Shown piece by piece: positions 19,564 to 33,500 of a stretch of 64,000 nt of DNA. The stretch's first letter is position 1. Each line of letters starts with the position of its first letter. The position numbers and the translations under genes were made by a program. The notes under the pieces are model-generated. The model was given only the letters and a program-made list of their open reading frames with translations. It was not told the origin of the DNA and did no database searches. The stretch is from positions 8,611,412 through 8,675,411 of the forward strand of contig JAKOON010000012.1 in the NCBI GenBank assembly GCA_022577435.1, written 5' to 3'. Origin of the DNA: Embiotoca jacksoni. Lineage: Eukaryota; Chordata; Actinopteri; Embiotocidae.

Positions 19564-22500
19564 ATGTCGGATACAAAGGTAAAAGTTGCAGTGAGAGTTC
19601 GGCCCATGAACCGCAGGGGTAAGTGTCCTAACGACGATTTCTGCTTTGCAAACTCTTTTCTGTCTTCTCGGATTCATGCTAAATGATCTCAAAGTTGTTT
19701 TGCTTTCTTCGCCATTGCTGCTTTCAGTCTTGAGTTATGAGCCTCAAGTCAGACTTGAGTGTCGTTGAAACACGGTCAGAGGAGCTCATATTTGTCTCTT
19801 CACACCCCCGCATTCTGCTTTACTTTCCAAACAAACTTCTCTCTGCAGAAATTGAACTGAACACAAAATGTGTCGTGGAAATGGAGGACAACCAAACAGT
19901 TCTACACCCACCACCCTCAAATACAAAAGGAGAGAACAGGTAAACAAAGCTGAAACACCGCCAGGAGTTCGTATGTGCAAGTGAATACGAACACATTACA
20001 TTACAGACTGGAATATAGTGCAGTGGGATTAAGGCTTTTTTTTTTTTTTTTTTTTTTTGCCTTAGTGTGGCTAGTTTGACTGCATCTAAGTGGAGGTCTT
20101 GCAGTGCAGAGCAGGAGGATTGCACTCTCACTGTGATGACTTATCTCCCTGCCTGGTTGTAATACAGCAACAATAACATTTGATATTTGCAAAAATACTA
20201 ATAATCCAGTGAGCTCCTGCATCATAAATGTAGATCGAAAAACACGTTAAAACAAGACAGCATGCACATGAGCCTGATAAACAGTCATGAGGATTAAAGA
20301 TGCATATGACAAACTTCTATCTTTAAATTCGAGGTAAATGATTTCTTAATATTAATGCCAGTAAATAAATGCAGTGTAGTAACAGGAATACTGCACTGCT
20401 GCTGCTGCTGCTGCAGAGGACATGGTGTCTGTCACCCACCTGCCTGCAACATGATATTATGTTATGTAATTCACGTGAACTTTCCAATACCAATCAGCTC
20501 AGCATAATAACACCATCCCGATATTTTGCGTATATCTCATGTTGAATTTCAAGGCCAGGATCGGAGGTCGAGCCTGTTTCACATGAAGACGTCTGCCAGA
20601 CCGAGCAGATTAATGTCGAGCCTCGGGGTATCGCTGTAAATCTCTGGAGTCAGAACTAATTTATGTTACGTCGCATTCAAAGTGGCGTTAGATCACACAG
20701 TTGCTTTTTTAAGTGGCGAGATGCTGCACGCTTAATCTGGAGTTATACTGGCACAACAGTGACAGAACGAGTCGCACTCTCGCTGCAAACTGAAGGGCTC
20801 CAAAAAAAAGCTGCACTTTGTGTTGCCTTGTGATCTGAGAACTTGCTTTCAGACTGTAATGAGGAAATGTCTGGAGTCACACAGCATGTAGGCCAGTGAT
20901 GAGCGTATCCTGGTGAATTTAAGGCCTGTTAGCAATGGTCAGAGATGTTATATTTCACCCATCATAGTTGAAGGCTTCTCTACATTTCTGTGTTTGGTTC
21001 GTTAGTTCTTCTCTGCTGTTGGTGTCAGACATGATTAGGCAGCTGACCTGATTACCCACAGGCGCAAATACATCTAAAAGGATGCTCGTTTAGATTTTTT
21101 TTAAAAACCAACAATAACAAGACTTTGTTTTTTCCTTTGATTTGTCTTTTGTCTCATATCCTTCCTGATTATTTCAAATGAACAAACAGCTCTTCAGGCT
21201 ACAGAAAAAAAAAGCCCACAGTGTTTGTGAATGCTGAAAATGAAGTCACAGGAGGCAAAGGTATGGCACAGTCAAGGCTTTTCTCGTGGCCCACATCCAG
21301 TCTTGTTAAAGTGTAACACTTTCTCTGCTCCTCCACGTAACCAACAGTCAGCATTAAATGATTATGAGCTGGCTCCCGCGGCAGCTTGGGTCCACGCATT
21401 AACCTGTATTTAAGGTAATTATCAGAACAGAAATTGCCACACAATGGCGGCGCTCCAGGCAATTAAACAAATCACGCTCAGAGCTAACATATGTGGAAGC
21501 AGGATGCATAACAGCAGAACAAAAGGCTGTTGCGAGAGGTCAGCGGAGTGACAGTAACTGAGATGCAGAGTGGCTACATCTGCAATATTTCCTCAGTTAG
21601 GTGATTTGAATCACTCTCACCTGTCGATGAGTGAGTTTTCATAGCTGATTCAGATGTTGTATCACTCATGGACTTACACACCGATATAAAAGGTTTCTCC
21701 TTCTGCTTGGTAGTGTATTTTCTATTGTGCCAAACCCATGTCAAAAATTTCAGCAATTTTATTAGTTGTAATTCTGTAACTGTACCGTGACCAGGACCAC
21801 GAGCAGCTCTGATGCAGTTTGGTTATATTATGTCACATTTCTATTCTATAGTGCAATCCAGGCATATAATTACTTGCTAGCATTTCAGTGCTGTGTGTGT
21901 TTTGGGTCTCTGTGTTTAGGCTGCCATGGTTTTCTGAAACCATATAATTTTCCTTTCTGCTGCTTGTGGAGTCGCAGAAGGGGGATACCCTGACTAAGAC
22001 TTAGCCTTGTTTTAAAGACACCTGTTCCTGTGTGCTGGAAATATTTCAGATTTAGTGGGTATTAGCATGCCAAATATGGCCGCAGGGCCAAGATCATGGG
22101 AACTTGCTCTCTCTCATGGGAATGCTCAGGCACAGCCTCAGAGGGGGAATGGCATGACAGTTATTTTTATGTAGACACATCTTAGGTAAATTGAACTCTT
22201 GTTAATCTCTTTCGCTGTATATTTTGAAAAACAGGATTTAAAAATGGGGGGGGGGGAAATGACAACATCTGCATTGCAGTGAAACTGCTTTTGGTTTTGC
22301 TCAATACCTAAAAATGTGAAATATGGCTTCAGTCTGATGAAATACAGAAAGTCTGTAGTAGGGTGAACGTAGCGCTAATTCCATCTTGGATCATTAATTC
22401 GACCTTTAAAACTTCACAGATTGTGTTTAATCAGGTTAATCAGACTGCCCAGCACCTCTAAAGCATGCGAGTCACGTAAAGAATTTGAAGAAATATAAGG

Positions 22501-25500
22501 GGTTTCCTTTGATGACTGAGCCTCATTCCTTGCACCAAGGAGCATTACGGCTCCACTCGTGACTCCCACCCTCATCTCCTATTTCCCTGAGAAATGAACA
22601 ATAATCTCAGTGGTAGGCAAATGAAACATGGATTGTGACTTCAGGGCGAGAGGTTAAGTTTCCTAAGTTTCATCTTTCTTCTGCCTGTTAAGCTGGCACA
22701 AATGGCATATTTGAAACGGGAATCTGGGAAAGTAGTGTCGCTTTCATGCGCCAGCCCGCTCTCCTTTGGCGTTTAGACACAATCGAGGCGGGGGCGGAGA
22801 GGCAGAGAAATACCTGAGGCTGCTGTCTGCACAGGGGGATGAGTGGTGGAGCATCATGACAAGGAAATACCCTTCGACTCACACAATGGGGCCATATTAC
22901 ATCTATCATGCCCCAACGTGTCCGTGCAAAAAAACTGAACGCAGGGCCATCAAGCGTTGGAAAATCGTCTCTATGTAAACCCCCCTTTTCTGTGTATTTC
23001 AGTTCGGATACACCGAGTTGTCACAAAAGCCAAAAACTAACCACAACAAACTTTTTAGATCATCAGAATGCAGTCTGGTTTATGCCAGAGGAAGGTGCTG
23101 TCTGTTGTCCTCTTTCAGTGTAGCTTTTAGAAATGTATTATTTCATATATTTTTCAATATTTGTTGAAATTGTGACTTTTCTCATCATTACTGTACTTCT
23201 GCAGTCCTGTCCTTCAACATGAACAACAGTAGAAGTATGTCTTTATCTGATAATGTCTGTACCCAAGCCTGTAATTTCCGCTCTAATCTCTTCTTATCAC
23301 TGATGGTTACAAGAGCTCAATTGGGTTTATCTCCACTAGCCTGTTATCTTGCTTACTTGGGTACTGTAATCTGTGGGGTGTGGAGAGAAGCAACAATTGA
23401 GACCTCCACTAGGAGAAGGATGCTGTTCGTCCTGTCCTTCCCCATCTTTGAGTCATCTTGAACCAAAACATTTTTTTTTAAAAATATGTTCAGATAGCTG
23501 AGTAGTTTGGTCCTCAATGTGTTTCCAATACATAGTTTGACCATTTGGAAAATATACTTACTTTCTTTTTGATGATTTATACCACTCTCCATGTCTGTGC
23601 AGTTAATATAAAGCTACAGCTAGCTGCTGCTACAATTTTTTTTTACTGGAAACAGGTAAATGGTTGGTGCTAGATTGGATCAGCAGGAGGGACGCTCTGC
23701 TGCGGTTGGTTATTACATTGTTAGGCAACATGCATGACCAGTATCTGACTGATTTTCAAAATCATGTCAAACATGACACAATCTGAAAAACTTTGCTGAC
23801 CAATTTTTTTTTTTTTTTTTTGAAACGATCTTGTTGGGCTATGGAGCACCAATGCTGCCCATTAACGCATTGTGTTGCCTGTAGTTTCCTTTCAGGGAAA
23901 ACAGACTGTTTTCAACCAGCGTTGTAAAATCACAATTCAGAGGTGTTTAAAACATATTTGCGTTAATCAGCAGCAGCTAAGTAGTTTGACAAAATATTAA
24001 AGAAGTAGCCAAGTCCACAACTGACCCGTACGTTCACACAGTTAAATCCTGTGTATGTTTGTTAACTGAAAAATGGGCATTTATCCCACAAAGCTGCCCG
24101 CGGTTTTTTCGGGAAATATCCTGTAAAGACATCGTCAGGACATCCTTGACGTTGCGATGCAGGTTTTCAGTCGAATGTTTCAACTGCAATCTGACATTAC
24201 CGAAGACGGCACTTAGCTGCTGTGCAAGCTTTTCCAATGTCTGCCGTGTCATCACTTCTTTGACATCAAAACAACCAATCTCAGCAGCGTGCGTGCATCC
24301 CTCTGGCTGATCCAATCTTGCAACAACCAAGAGGAAAACATCCAGACTGTTTCTGTCCAAATATAACAAAATGAGCCTACGGATACCTCTTAAACTCACC
24401 AGGTTTATTTCAATTTTTAATCTGTCCAAAAACCAACACGTAAAAGCATCAATTTGCTGCTGGACAGGTGGTTGTGTGGCAGAATGCAACACGAGTGGGA
24501 GCAGCACTTTCCTGGTTGCCTGAGTCTGCAAAGAAACAGCGTGTTGCATAATATCCTGGAAAACAACAATTTTATAAATGAAATTAAACAATACGGCGTT
24601 CATCCATGAGTCAGCTAACCTTTGGACTCAGCCAGGCTAGCTGTTACCAGCATTTAGACTAACCAGCTGCTGGAAGTAGTTTCATTTTTACGACATGAGA
24701 TCAATCTCCTCTTTTCCAAAGTGTCAAAGTACTCCTTTAAATTTAGCCAGCACGTGCTTCAGTGAGGCCCTGGAGCATCTAAAGTTTTCAGTTTGTTTAC
24801 TTGGTAACCCTTAGTGACGCTAAAGACAGGGCTTCCTGTATTAAACAAAGGTGTTTCGTCGATATGACTGTCTACCATGTTGTTGAAGGTTTCGACGTTT
24901 GTCACATTTTCTGTCAAGTCGCACATGACCCAGTGTCACCATGCTTTCCAAATCAAGCCTTTACTAAATGACAATGCTGCCTTGTCCGGTGACTGGCCTC
25001 AGGAATGTTCTCTTTGTCTTTCCATTTTGCTCACTGTGTGCCAATAATCAACCTTTCCATTCAGGGAGATCTTGTTCTCAGAGTTATTTGGCCTAAAGTG
25101 CACTTTATCAGCCCACAACGTCTCTTTAAGGCTATTCTCTTATTAGGGTGAAGTGCCATGAGCACGCTGATGAAACAATTCCCTTGTGGACCGCTCTCTG
25201 TTTGTTTAGAGGGTGGGACATTGTTTACATCTTGATCCGGAATTGAGAAAAGATGGCGCCCTCCCTCTTTGTGAAGCCTGTGCCTCATTAATCTCAGATG
25301 TGGCTTCTCATTCTGAGGGCAGCATATCTGAAATGCACTCTCACATTTCTGCCATAACGATTCTTGGTTTTCTGTCTTGCACGATTCTCTCAGATGAGGC
25401 CTTTTCGAAGTTTTGAAGCTGGCTTGTTGTGTTTGTATGAATTTACTTTCAGATAATTCAGGGGAAGTGGAGCCATTCAGCATTAACAAAAGCTTATTTT

Positions 25501-27451
25501 AACTTGTCTGAAATGTTCGGCTCATTACATTTTATGACGTCGAAGCTCATAAGTACTGTAAATATACATTTCTCTCTGTCTCTTAATGACATTTATGATG
25601 TGTTTTGCACTTAGTGAGCATACTTATTGTGGCTTTTGTTGCCTATTATCTGTAGCAGCCACTTGCCAGATCTATTCAGATAATTGACATTCAGCAGTCA
25701 AACAGGGTCACAGGAGGTGTGTCCTGGTAGTAAATGTGTCTCTTCATTTCCCCTGGGGAGGAAGCCGTACCGTAATGGACAAATTGATGAACTTCACCTC
25801 CTTTGAAACTTACCAGATTTAAAGCTTTGGCGCAGATGTGGTCAGTATCACTCTCTATATGTTTTAGCACACACACACACACACTTGGCCCTCTGCCTGG
25901 TGACCCAGGTTGTCACAGTGGCGTCAGAAATGCCAGAGAGGATTAAATTAGACTGTGCCTGCATCATATGTTGTGTTGTTAACATTTGTTATGGAAACTT
26001 TGTGGTCCCGCGCAGAAGTTGGTATGAGCATCATTTGTGCTGCTGGTGGCAGTGCTCTTCATTAAGGCTGTTTTTGACTTTGGCTTTCATGTTGGAACTT
26101 TGACTCATGAGCCTGGTAGGTTGCCTCGCCTCCGTGTTTATCACCGTTACTTAGCGACAGCAGTCGCGAGATACAGAAAAGTCCTGGAGTTATGTTGATG
26201 ACCAAATGAGTGATATCCCCCAGCCACTCCAAATATTTTCATAGGAAACAAACTTTAGCTTTTGGTACAGTGATCCGTGGGCTCGTTTGTTTTAAAAATG
26301 CTTAATTGGCCAAAACCAAGCAGTTGAATGTAACTAAGTAGTAATTACATTTTCTGCACAGTTCAGGCTCTTGCACTTTACATGGGTATTTCTATTTGAT
26401 TGCCACTTTGTACCTTTAACTTTACCACATTTATTGACAGGTTTAGTTCGCAGTCACTTTACAGTGTGAAGTTTTACATAAAAAAGTTGACAAACCAGAA
26501 TGCATTGTTCAAGATCAACACAGTAGTTTCCATCACTTTTGGCCTGGAGCTCCTTGTTATGTTTCAAACAACTATGAGCTGTTGGCTGTTCTACAGACAA
26601 GTGATTTCCTCTGTATAACTCATGGTTTTGTTTTAATGACTGCTCAAATTATCCAGTATTTCACAAAAAGGCAAATCTTAGAGAAAAGCCCTAAAATATG
26701 AGGCCAGATTTTTTCCTTCTTTCCTCTCCCATCAATCATGTCATGACCTTTCACATTTATCATGTAACTCTAGTTTGGAAAACACTGGAGTTTATTACAA
26801 AAATATAATAGTTAAAATTAGCTCCACCTCAACTGATACAACAGCAAAACTCTGCCTAAAATGTTTTTTCTGCATATTAGTAATTTTAATATATAGTAAA
26901 TTTAGCTTCTAATATTATATTTTAAATTTAAAGTAGGATGTTAAATGTAAGGCAAAATTAGTAGTAAGATGTTGCATATTTACAGTAGACTCGTGATGTA
27001 ATGAAGCTGAAGAAGTTCCAGAAATTGTTTGTGTTGGAGGCGTTTGCTGTCTCTGGAGCTTGGATTGATGGTGAAGGTCTGTTTTTGTCATCAACCAACA
27101 AACCTGCTTCAGTGCTTGTCTCGGAAATATTTTGAAATGTCCAACATGTAAACGTCCGACTTCAACCACTTGTCACGTTTACTTTTGGATCACTCATGCT
27201 TGTAAAAGTTTTGCATGAGGCTCTGTGCTTCCTTGGACCCAACTTAAGTGTAATTGGTCATAGAAGGGACCCCCACCCCCTCAACCCCCCCCCACCTGTC
27301 ACCCTCCTCTACTGTGACTCTGCTTGGTGTCTGAGTGGCACAATGACCTCTGCTTTGAGTGGGTGGGGACTGCCATGTTCTATTCTAAACATACTGGAAG
27401 GCTATTTGAAATGTTAGCTTGTAGCCTGTGAGAGCAACTGCTCTGTAACTC

Positions 27452-27516
<65 letters not shown>

Positions 27517-30500
27517 TGTGAGTGGCTCTGTAGCGTGTTGTGTTCTCATTGTCGTAAAACATGTAGACAGCTAAAAAGTCATATGTGTGGTTAAATTGAG
27601 GTCAAAAGGGTGGGAGAGGTGTAGTTTGAGCAAAAGATCAAGAGGAGGGATTCAAATATGTGACAGGGGAGTGCCAGCAAAATATGTTGTATGTACGTGA
27701 GTGTGTGCGCAGAACAGATGAAAGCTGTGGCATCTTGATGGGACGGGTGAACCTCTTCCATGTGATTTGAGCTGCAGGATTATGTCAACATAAACTCTTG
27801 CAAAGCCTGCAAAGTCACACTGATGAATCTGATTATATATTGTTCATGCAAGCTCCTGATCCAATAGCTGGAAGGTGTGCAGGGTTGAGCACATTCAATT
27901 AAACAACACATACAAATCGGAAATATCTATTCAGTCTAATACTTCTGTGAGCTAGGCAATACAATGTCATTTTTTTAAGAGTGGTTGGATGCTTCAGTGG
28001 GTGGACGATACAGTAGATTAATCTGGTGTGTTGCCTACTGGGCTAGAAGAGTGCAGTTTTCGGTGGCATAATAACCCAGTGGCCTTAATCCTGCTCCATA
28101 ACCACAGGGGGGTTTCCACTGCTGCTCTCCCAGTCTTTATACCTTCCTTCTGGGCACCAGCACAAATATGAATCTGAACTGGAAGGCTGAGGAACATGCT
28201 CTGTCACTCATGTATGATCTGACCCTCATGAAAGAGTTCAAAAAAAGATTATGCTGTCACAGTCTGGTGCTGAAGAGGTATTTCTTGCTGGAGTAAAAAA
28301 ATACAAATTTAATGAAAAAGATCAAGAGTTGCTCCTTTAGTTGGTCTTACACCACACAATATGCACTCAGGGGGAAATTCATATGAGCGTGAAAGGCCAG
28401 TTCTCACCCTTGGCTAAATTGAAATCATTTATGGCTGCCTTAGCATCAGGTAGCTGGAGGCGTGGGAGCCTGAGCATGCCCTTGATGACACACACATGGA
28501 GGCACACAATATAATAAGTGTTATGTGAAAAGTTGCTGTAAATAATATAAGTATTTATACAACCAAATACAAAATCCCCAACAGTAAGGACATAGCTTAC
28601 ATGGTTTCTATAAGCAAGGCACAAAAAAGATGTGAAGGACACCGATTTCTGAGAAGATTAGAGGGATTATGTCCAAAGCAGAGTGGAGAACTGGAGCCTA
28701 ATGTACCTTAATTTATTGAGGAGGAGGTCTTAACATTGTGATAGGGGGAGGAGGTTAGTGACTCTACATAAATACAAGTCTTAATATGAAGTCTTTGTTT
28801 CGGAATTAAATCAATGTATTACGTAGGAGAGTTTATGAGGAAGTTAGAGCTCTATGAAATCCTAAATTTAGCCGGCTGGAAACAGTTCCTCCCATTGTTC
28901 AACGTTCACAGCATACCAGAACTGGATGCATTAACTGTACGTACAGTAGATGACTGAGTCCCCAAACCACTGCAGCAGCTCTTTACTACTTAGTTTCGGC
29001 TGCAGAGATTATCCTTTAAAGTCTAGACTCCATTTATTCCATACCCGCATGTCTTTCATCTCCTCATTCTTAAGTGTTTGTCTCTGACTCTCTCTCTCCA
29101 GTCCTCTGATGGTTCCTTTTGTTCTTCATATTGATGCTTCAACAATCTATCTGTATCCCTTTCTCATTTTTTACAAGGCTGCCTCCTGTCTATTTGTTAT
29201 CTGAATTTTCCTCTGTATTTGTTTCGTCTTTGACTTCTCAACTTTGGAGGAACATTGATGTTTGAAGAAGCTGACTTTCTTTTTTGTACCTTTCAAGTTA
29301 ACATGCATTAGGACCTGGTCAGTCGTCCCGCTAGTCTGCTCATGTGAAGTTTTAATGCCAAATCATGGTTACCGCATCCATGTGTGCTGACCAATGCAGA
29401 CTTCACACGAGACTTTTAACGGACGCACGCATGGTTCAATTCATACCACCGTTTTAGGGAGCGCATCGGTCTGCTTTGTAGATGCGAGCTGCAGTTTGTT
29501 CCCAAGCAAAATGGGCAGACGTAGTACAGGATTTCTGGAGAATTTGTAACCTCTTACTTTGTTTGGGTGCCATTGATGGAAATCATGTACACATCCAAGC
29601 ACATCCAAGCACATCCAAAGTCCGACAGCGACTATTACAAACTCAATTACAAATGGACTGACTCATTGTTCTCATGGCTACAAGGTGATGCACATTATTG
29701 CTTCACAATCGTTAATGTAGGGGCCCATGGTGGTGAAGGTGATGATGTTCTTTTCAAGGAGATTGGTTTCATCAGGAGTTTAATGCCATCAGTGTCTCAT
29801 TGTATTCTTTTAATAATGAATTATGTTGAACGACAAATATGCTCACACTCAAAGTAAACATCCATTTGGTTTCTTGGTGCAGCCTGCACTTTTGTACCGC
29901 TTACAGTGGCGGAGGGGTCCGCACGGCCCCTCGCAGACTTTGGCAGATGACCAAATTTACGTTATAAATACCATTTCAGACACGCGAAAAGCATGACTTA
30001 GACTTTAGGTCTGAGCTCTAGCTGTCTGCTGCTGATCCATATCTCATTCTGTGGCTCTTCCTGGACATCTCCTCACCGTTCTGCCATATGGAGGGACAAA
30101 CCAGAGGATGAGGTCCTGCTACAGTCTTTGTGTGCTCTGATTAAGATCCAGTCTCAGTCGTCGTCCATGGCCCAGATTTGGATTGAGGGTCTGAACCCAC
30201 AGGAGGCCCACTTCTTTTTTACTCCTCCACCCACTCACTCTCTTTCTATCCTCCATTATTGTAAGTGTGAGCACAGTTAATGACATGAGTATAGTCCACA
30301 AAGGAAATCATATATTTTTTTGTTTTATGGCAATTTTGATTATTTTCATCACTTTCATCACAACAGATTTGAAAAGAGAAGTGCAGAAGGTTATTTTCTG
30401 AGTGGGTCGGGGTAATGTCCTGCAGCTCTGTAGCCATGCTGTTGTTAGTGACTCAGCTCAGTTTGTGAGACACTTTGGTGCAGTGTTTCTGTCTTCCTGA

Positions 30501-33500
30501 AGCACCCTGCCCCGTATTAGTTACTCTGTGAAGGTGATGTCCACCTCTGTCTCCGTGCCAGGAGATGTGTGCAGGAAGCATCTGCTGACAGTTGAAGGAC
30601 AGGACTGTGGCAGATGAAGAAGCAGTAGGGTAGTGGTGTATCTGTGTGTTTTAGCATGCATGCATGTCTTAATTCTTTGACACATACAATAGTGGCTCTA
30701 ACATATGTTTAGGAGCTGTTCGGTCTTAAAGGTATAGTTCTACTTTTTTGAGGAATTCCCTCTCCTGTTAAGTGAACAATCTGACATAACTTGGGACCAT
30801 TTATACTCCCCTTTTGTCCTTAGTTCCGGCAGCTGGTAATGCTGAGGGCAGCTTCCCCAAACTGGCCTCTGTGTTAAGTCCACAGGCATAAGAGCTATTT
30901 ACTCAACAGAGTCAGTGGGACATTGAATCCTAAATCTCTTCCCTTCCTCACGCTCCACTGCCCCAATTATGAACCCAATCACAGCAGCACCTACCACCAG
31001 GAAATGCTACTGGGTGGAAGTGAATGAGTGAGTGAATAAATGAGAGAAGGAGTGAATGAACAAGGCACAATAGGAATTTTAAAGTATCGAAATTTAGAAA
31101 AAGAGCCTGAGGTTTCATAAAAATCAAGTGATAGTGTATTCAGAGCACCTCATTTCATTAAAGATTGTGTCAAGACAGAAGTTGCGAAGATTCCTGCTGA
31201 GTGTGAACCTTTTCTGTTAAACTGTGTCATGCTAACCATGTTATTTCCTCTCTATGCTTCTCGATTCCTGATTCACCCATCGGTTTCTTCTGTTTATGAT
31301 GGATTGTCCTTTCAACAGGAAACAACCTAAGGTATGTATGTTTTATCTGTTTTTTTTTTTCCTACAAAAAACTGGTTAACATCAACAGAGCTGCAATTAG
31401 CCATTTGTAGTGACTTCGCAGATGCTGAAATCATTCAGTGGCAGGATGCCGGACAAGCAACGTTATTACCCAGAGGGGCTGAGAAACATCCAGCACAGGA
31501 CGATGTACTGTTGTGACATTGTTTCTAGGGACATGATTGAGGGTGTTTTAGTAGTTTGGTTGGTCAGCAGGAGCCGGATAGATGTCCGTGTGAATGTGTC
31601 AGCGCTCTAAGATCTCGTGAACACCCACAAAGGCTCTACATTGAGAGAGGGATGAGCGCGGACACTGGGGCAGTGTGTGTGCACATTCAAAGCTGCATTG
31701 TTGGAGTGCACCCCCACATCCCCCCTTGACAACACGCTGGTGACTAGCTCAGAGATGTTTCACACACCAGGGACGGTGCTTTGTACTCAGTAGACTCGGC
31801 CCCTGACTGGACTGGGGGAGCGCTAGTCTGGGCCACAGGCGTGCACGGTCTCTAGGGCTTGTGAACCCGAGATACCCTGTAATACTCTTCAGCTAGACGA
31901 GCACGTGGCAGTCTGCTAAGTAACAGTGGCACTCAAATTATTCTCCCTGCATTGGAAAGGGTCGGCAGCGGCTGCTGTCCAATCACATTTAACCAGGTTT
32001 CATCCTAGAAATGATAACGTGCTTTATGCTTTTCAGCTTCATCATTAGTTGTACTGCTGATTAATAGTAATTGTCCAATCAGGAGCAGGTCACACCCTCA
32101 GGCAGGACAGAAACAGATTGAAGCCCCAGTTACCAAACCAGCCCTAATTGAGAATGATGGCACTTTTGTTCCTTTGAATGGCACCCACTCACTTGTCTGA
32201 AGTCACAAGAGGAGGTCTTGCTTTCAAAGCACTCAGTGATCTCAGTGCTTCCCATGCTGACTGTGCAACCACTGGTTCTCTGGCCAGTAGCCCTTATTAT
32301 GATTAAGAAGGAGTTCAATTATTTGGGGGTATTTGTGTTGGGGAAAGTGTTTTGGCAGAACAGCAGCCGCTCACTGAAAGCCAGGAGTAGTAACATGTGC
32401 AGCAGTCCTGTCCTTGCACTGCAGGATGACAGAGCAGCAGCAACTTTTCTAACATCAAGGAAGAAAAAGAGAAGTAAAGAATTACTTTGCTCAAAAGAAA
32501 TCTGTCATACAACTTATTAAATTGGGCATATTATTGTATATTGTGCAGCCATGTGTTGTTAAAACCAAATAAGCTTTATTTAGGCCCTGATCTGCTTGAG
32601 TAACCTGGATTTGAATATTCAGATCAACATTTGTGCAGATGGAAAATATATAATGGGAAAACTTTCATTGCTACTTAAAGGGGAAATTTAAGTGGCATAT
32701 TGGATTCTTAAGGATTGAAGTGAATATGCAACATATTCATTAACAGGAGCTGTTCTGTCTGTGAGGAGTTGTGATCCTTGGCGAATGAGACCACTGCTCT
32801 TTCCCAGAGAGCATCCTCTCTGTGTTTCATCCATCCAGAGCTCATGCAGGTGCCGGAGGGACACAAGGGCTTTTTCTGCTGTTGAAGTCAGTTTTGTGAG
32901 ACCCGGCGCTGAGGGCTAAGAGCCAGCCTGCACCACCGCGAACAGCTATGGCCCCGTTTCCTTGGAGATGAAGGTCACCGGGTGCTGGAATTTCTTCTGG
33001 GGAGCGCTGACCCTGATTTATGAATTCATTTAACTCCAGCCACTATGACAAAACACGGGGCAGCTAACAGTGAATTTGTGCAGACAGTCACGGCGCAGTC
33101 TTAACGAGCATTACCTCAAACAATACTCAGTTAGGCTTAATTTTACTCCCTCAGACAAGCTCGGTCCTGTTGATTTACAGCAGGGTGGCATGGCACTGCA
33201 CAATAACCCTTTGTTTACACCTCATAAGAAAACCACTACTATGACAGATCAGGTTATGTTGTAACGTACAACACGCTCCATGTGCTGTCTCCTCTGCAGG
33301 TGTTCGCTTTTGACCACTGTTTCTGGTCCATTGATGAGTCCAACATGCCCAAATATGCAGGTGAGTCAGAAGTGGTTGCTGTAACTGATCCTTCACTCAT
33401 CCAGTGAGCTTAAGTGATTTGCCATATAAAGATCTGCTGAGCTTGCAGGGAAACTCCCGACCTGTTTTTGTATCACAAAAAACAGCATGGTTTGGGCATG

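Larger units (their letters stand above)
19940..31318. other. kif13a: kif13a intron 2 (11.4 kb)
   Basis: It separates exon 2 from the 13-nt exon 3. Contents I can support: a T-run (20036-20058), a CTG run (20396-20413), a pair of inverted repeat copies (23470-23750 and 24250-24740), a diverged interspersed repeat (26326-26500), a long CA microsatellite (27454-27515), a PIF/Harbinger transposase relic (29566-29857), and a third copy of the 23.5 kb repeat near 30728-30860. The rest shows no coding exon. First long introns often hold enhancers, but none can be identified by eye. Confidence 0.6.

Noticed and set aside
27454..27515. CA tract considered as a tandem array of biological function (for example a CRISPR-like array)
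   Set aside because: It is a plain dinucleotide microsatellite with no spacer structure. No CRISPR, phage or bacterial features exist anywhere in the window.
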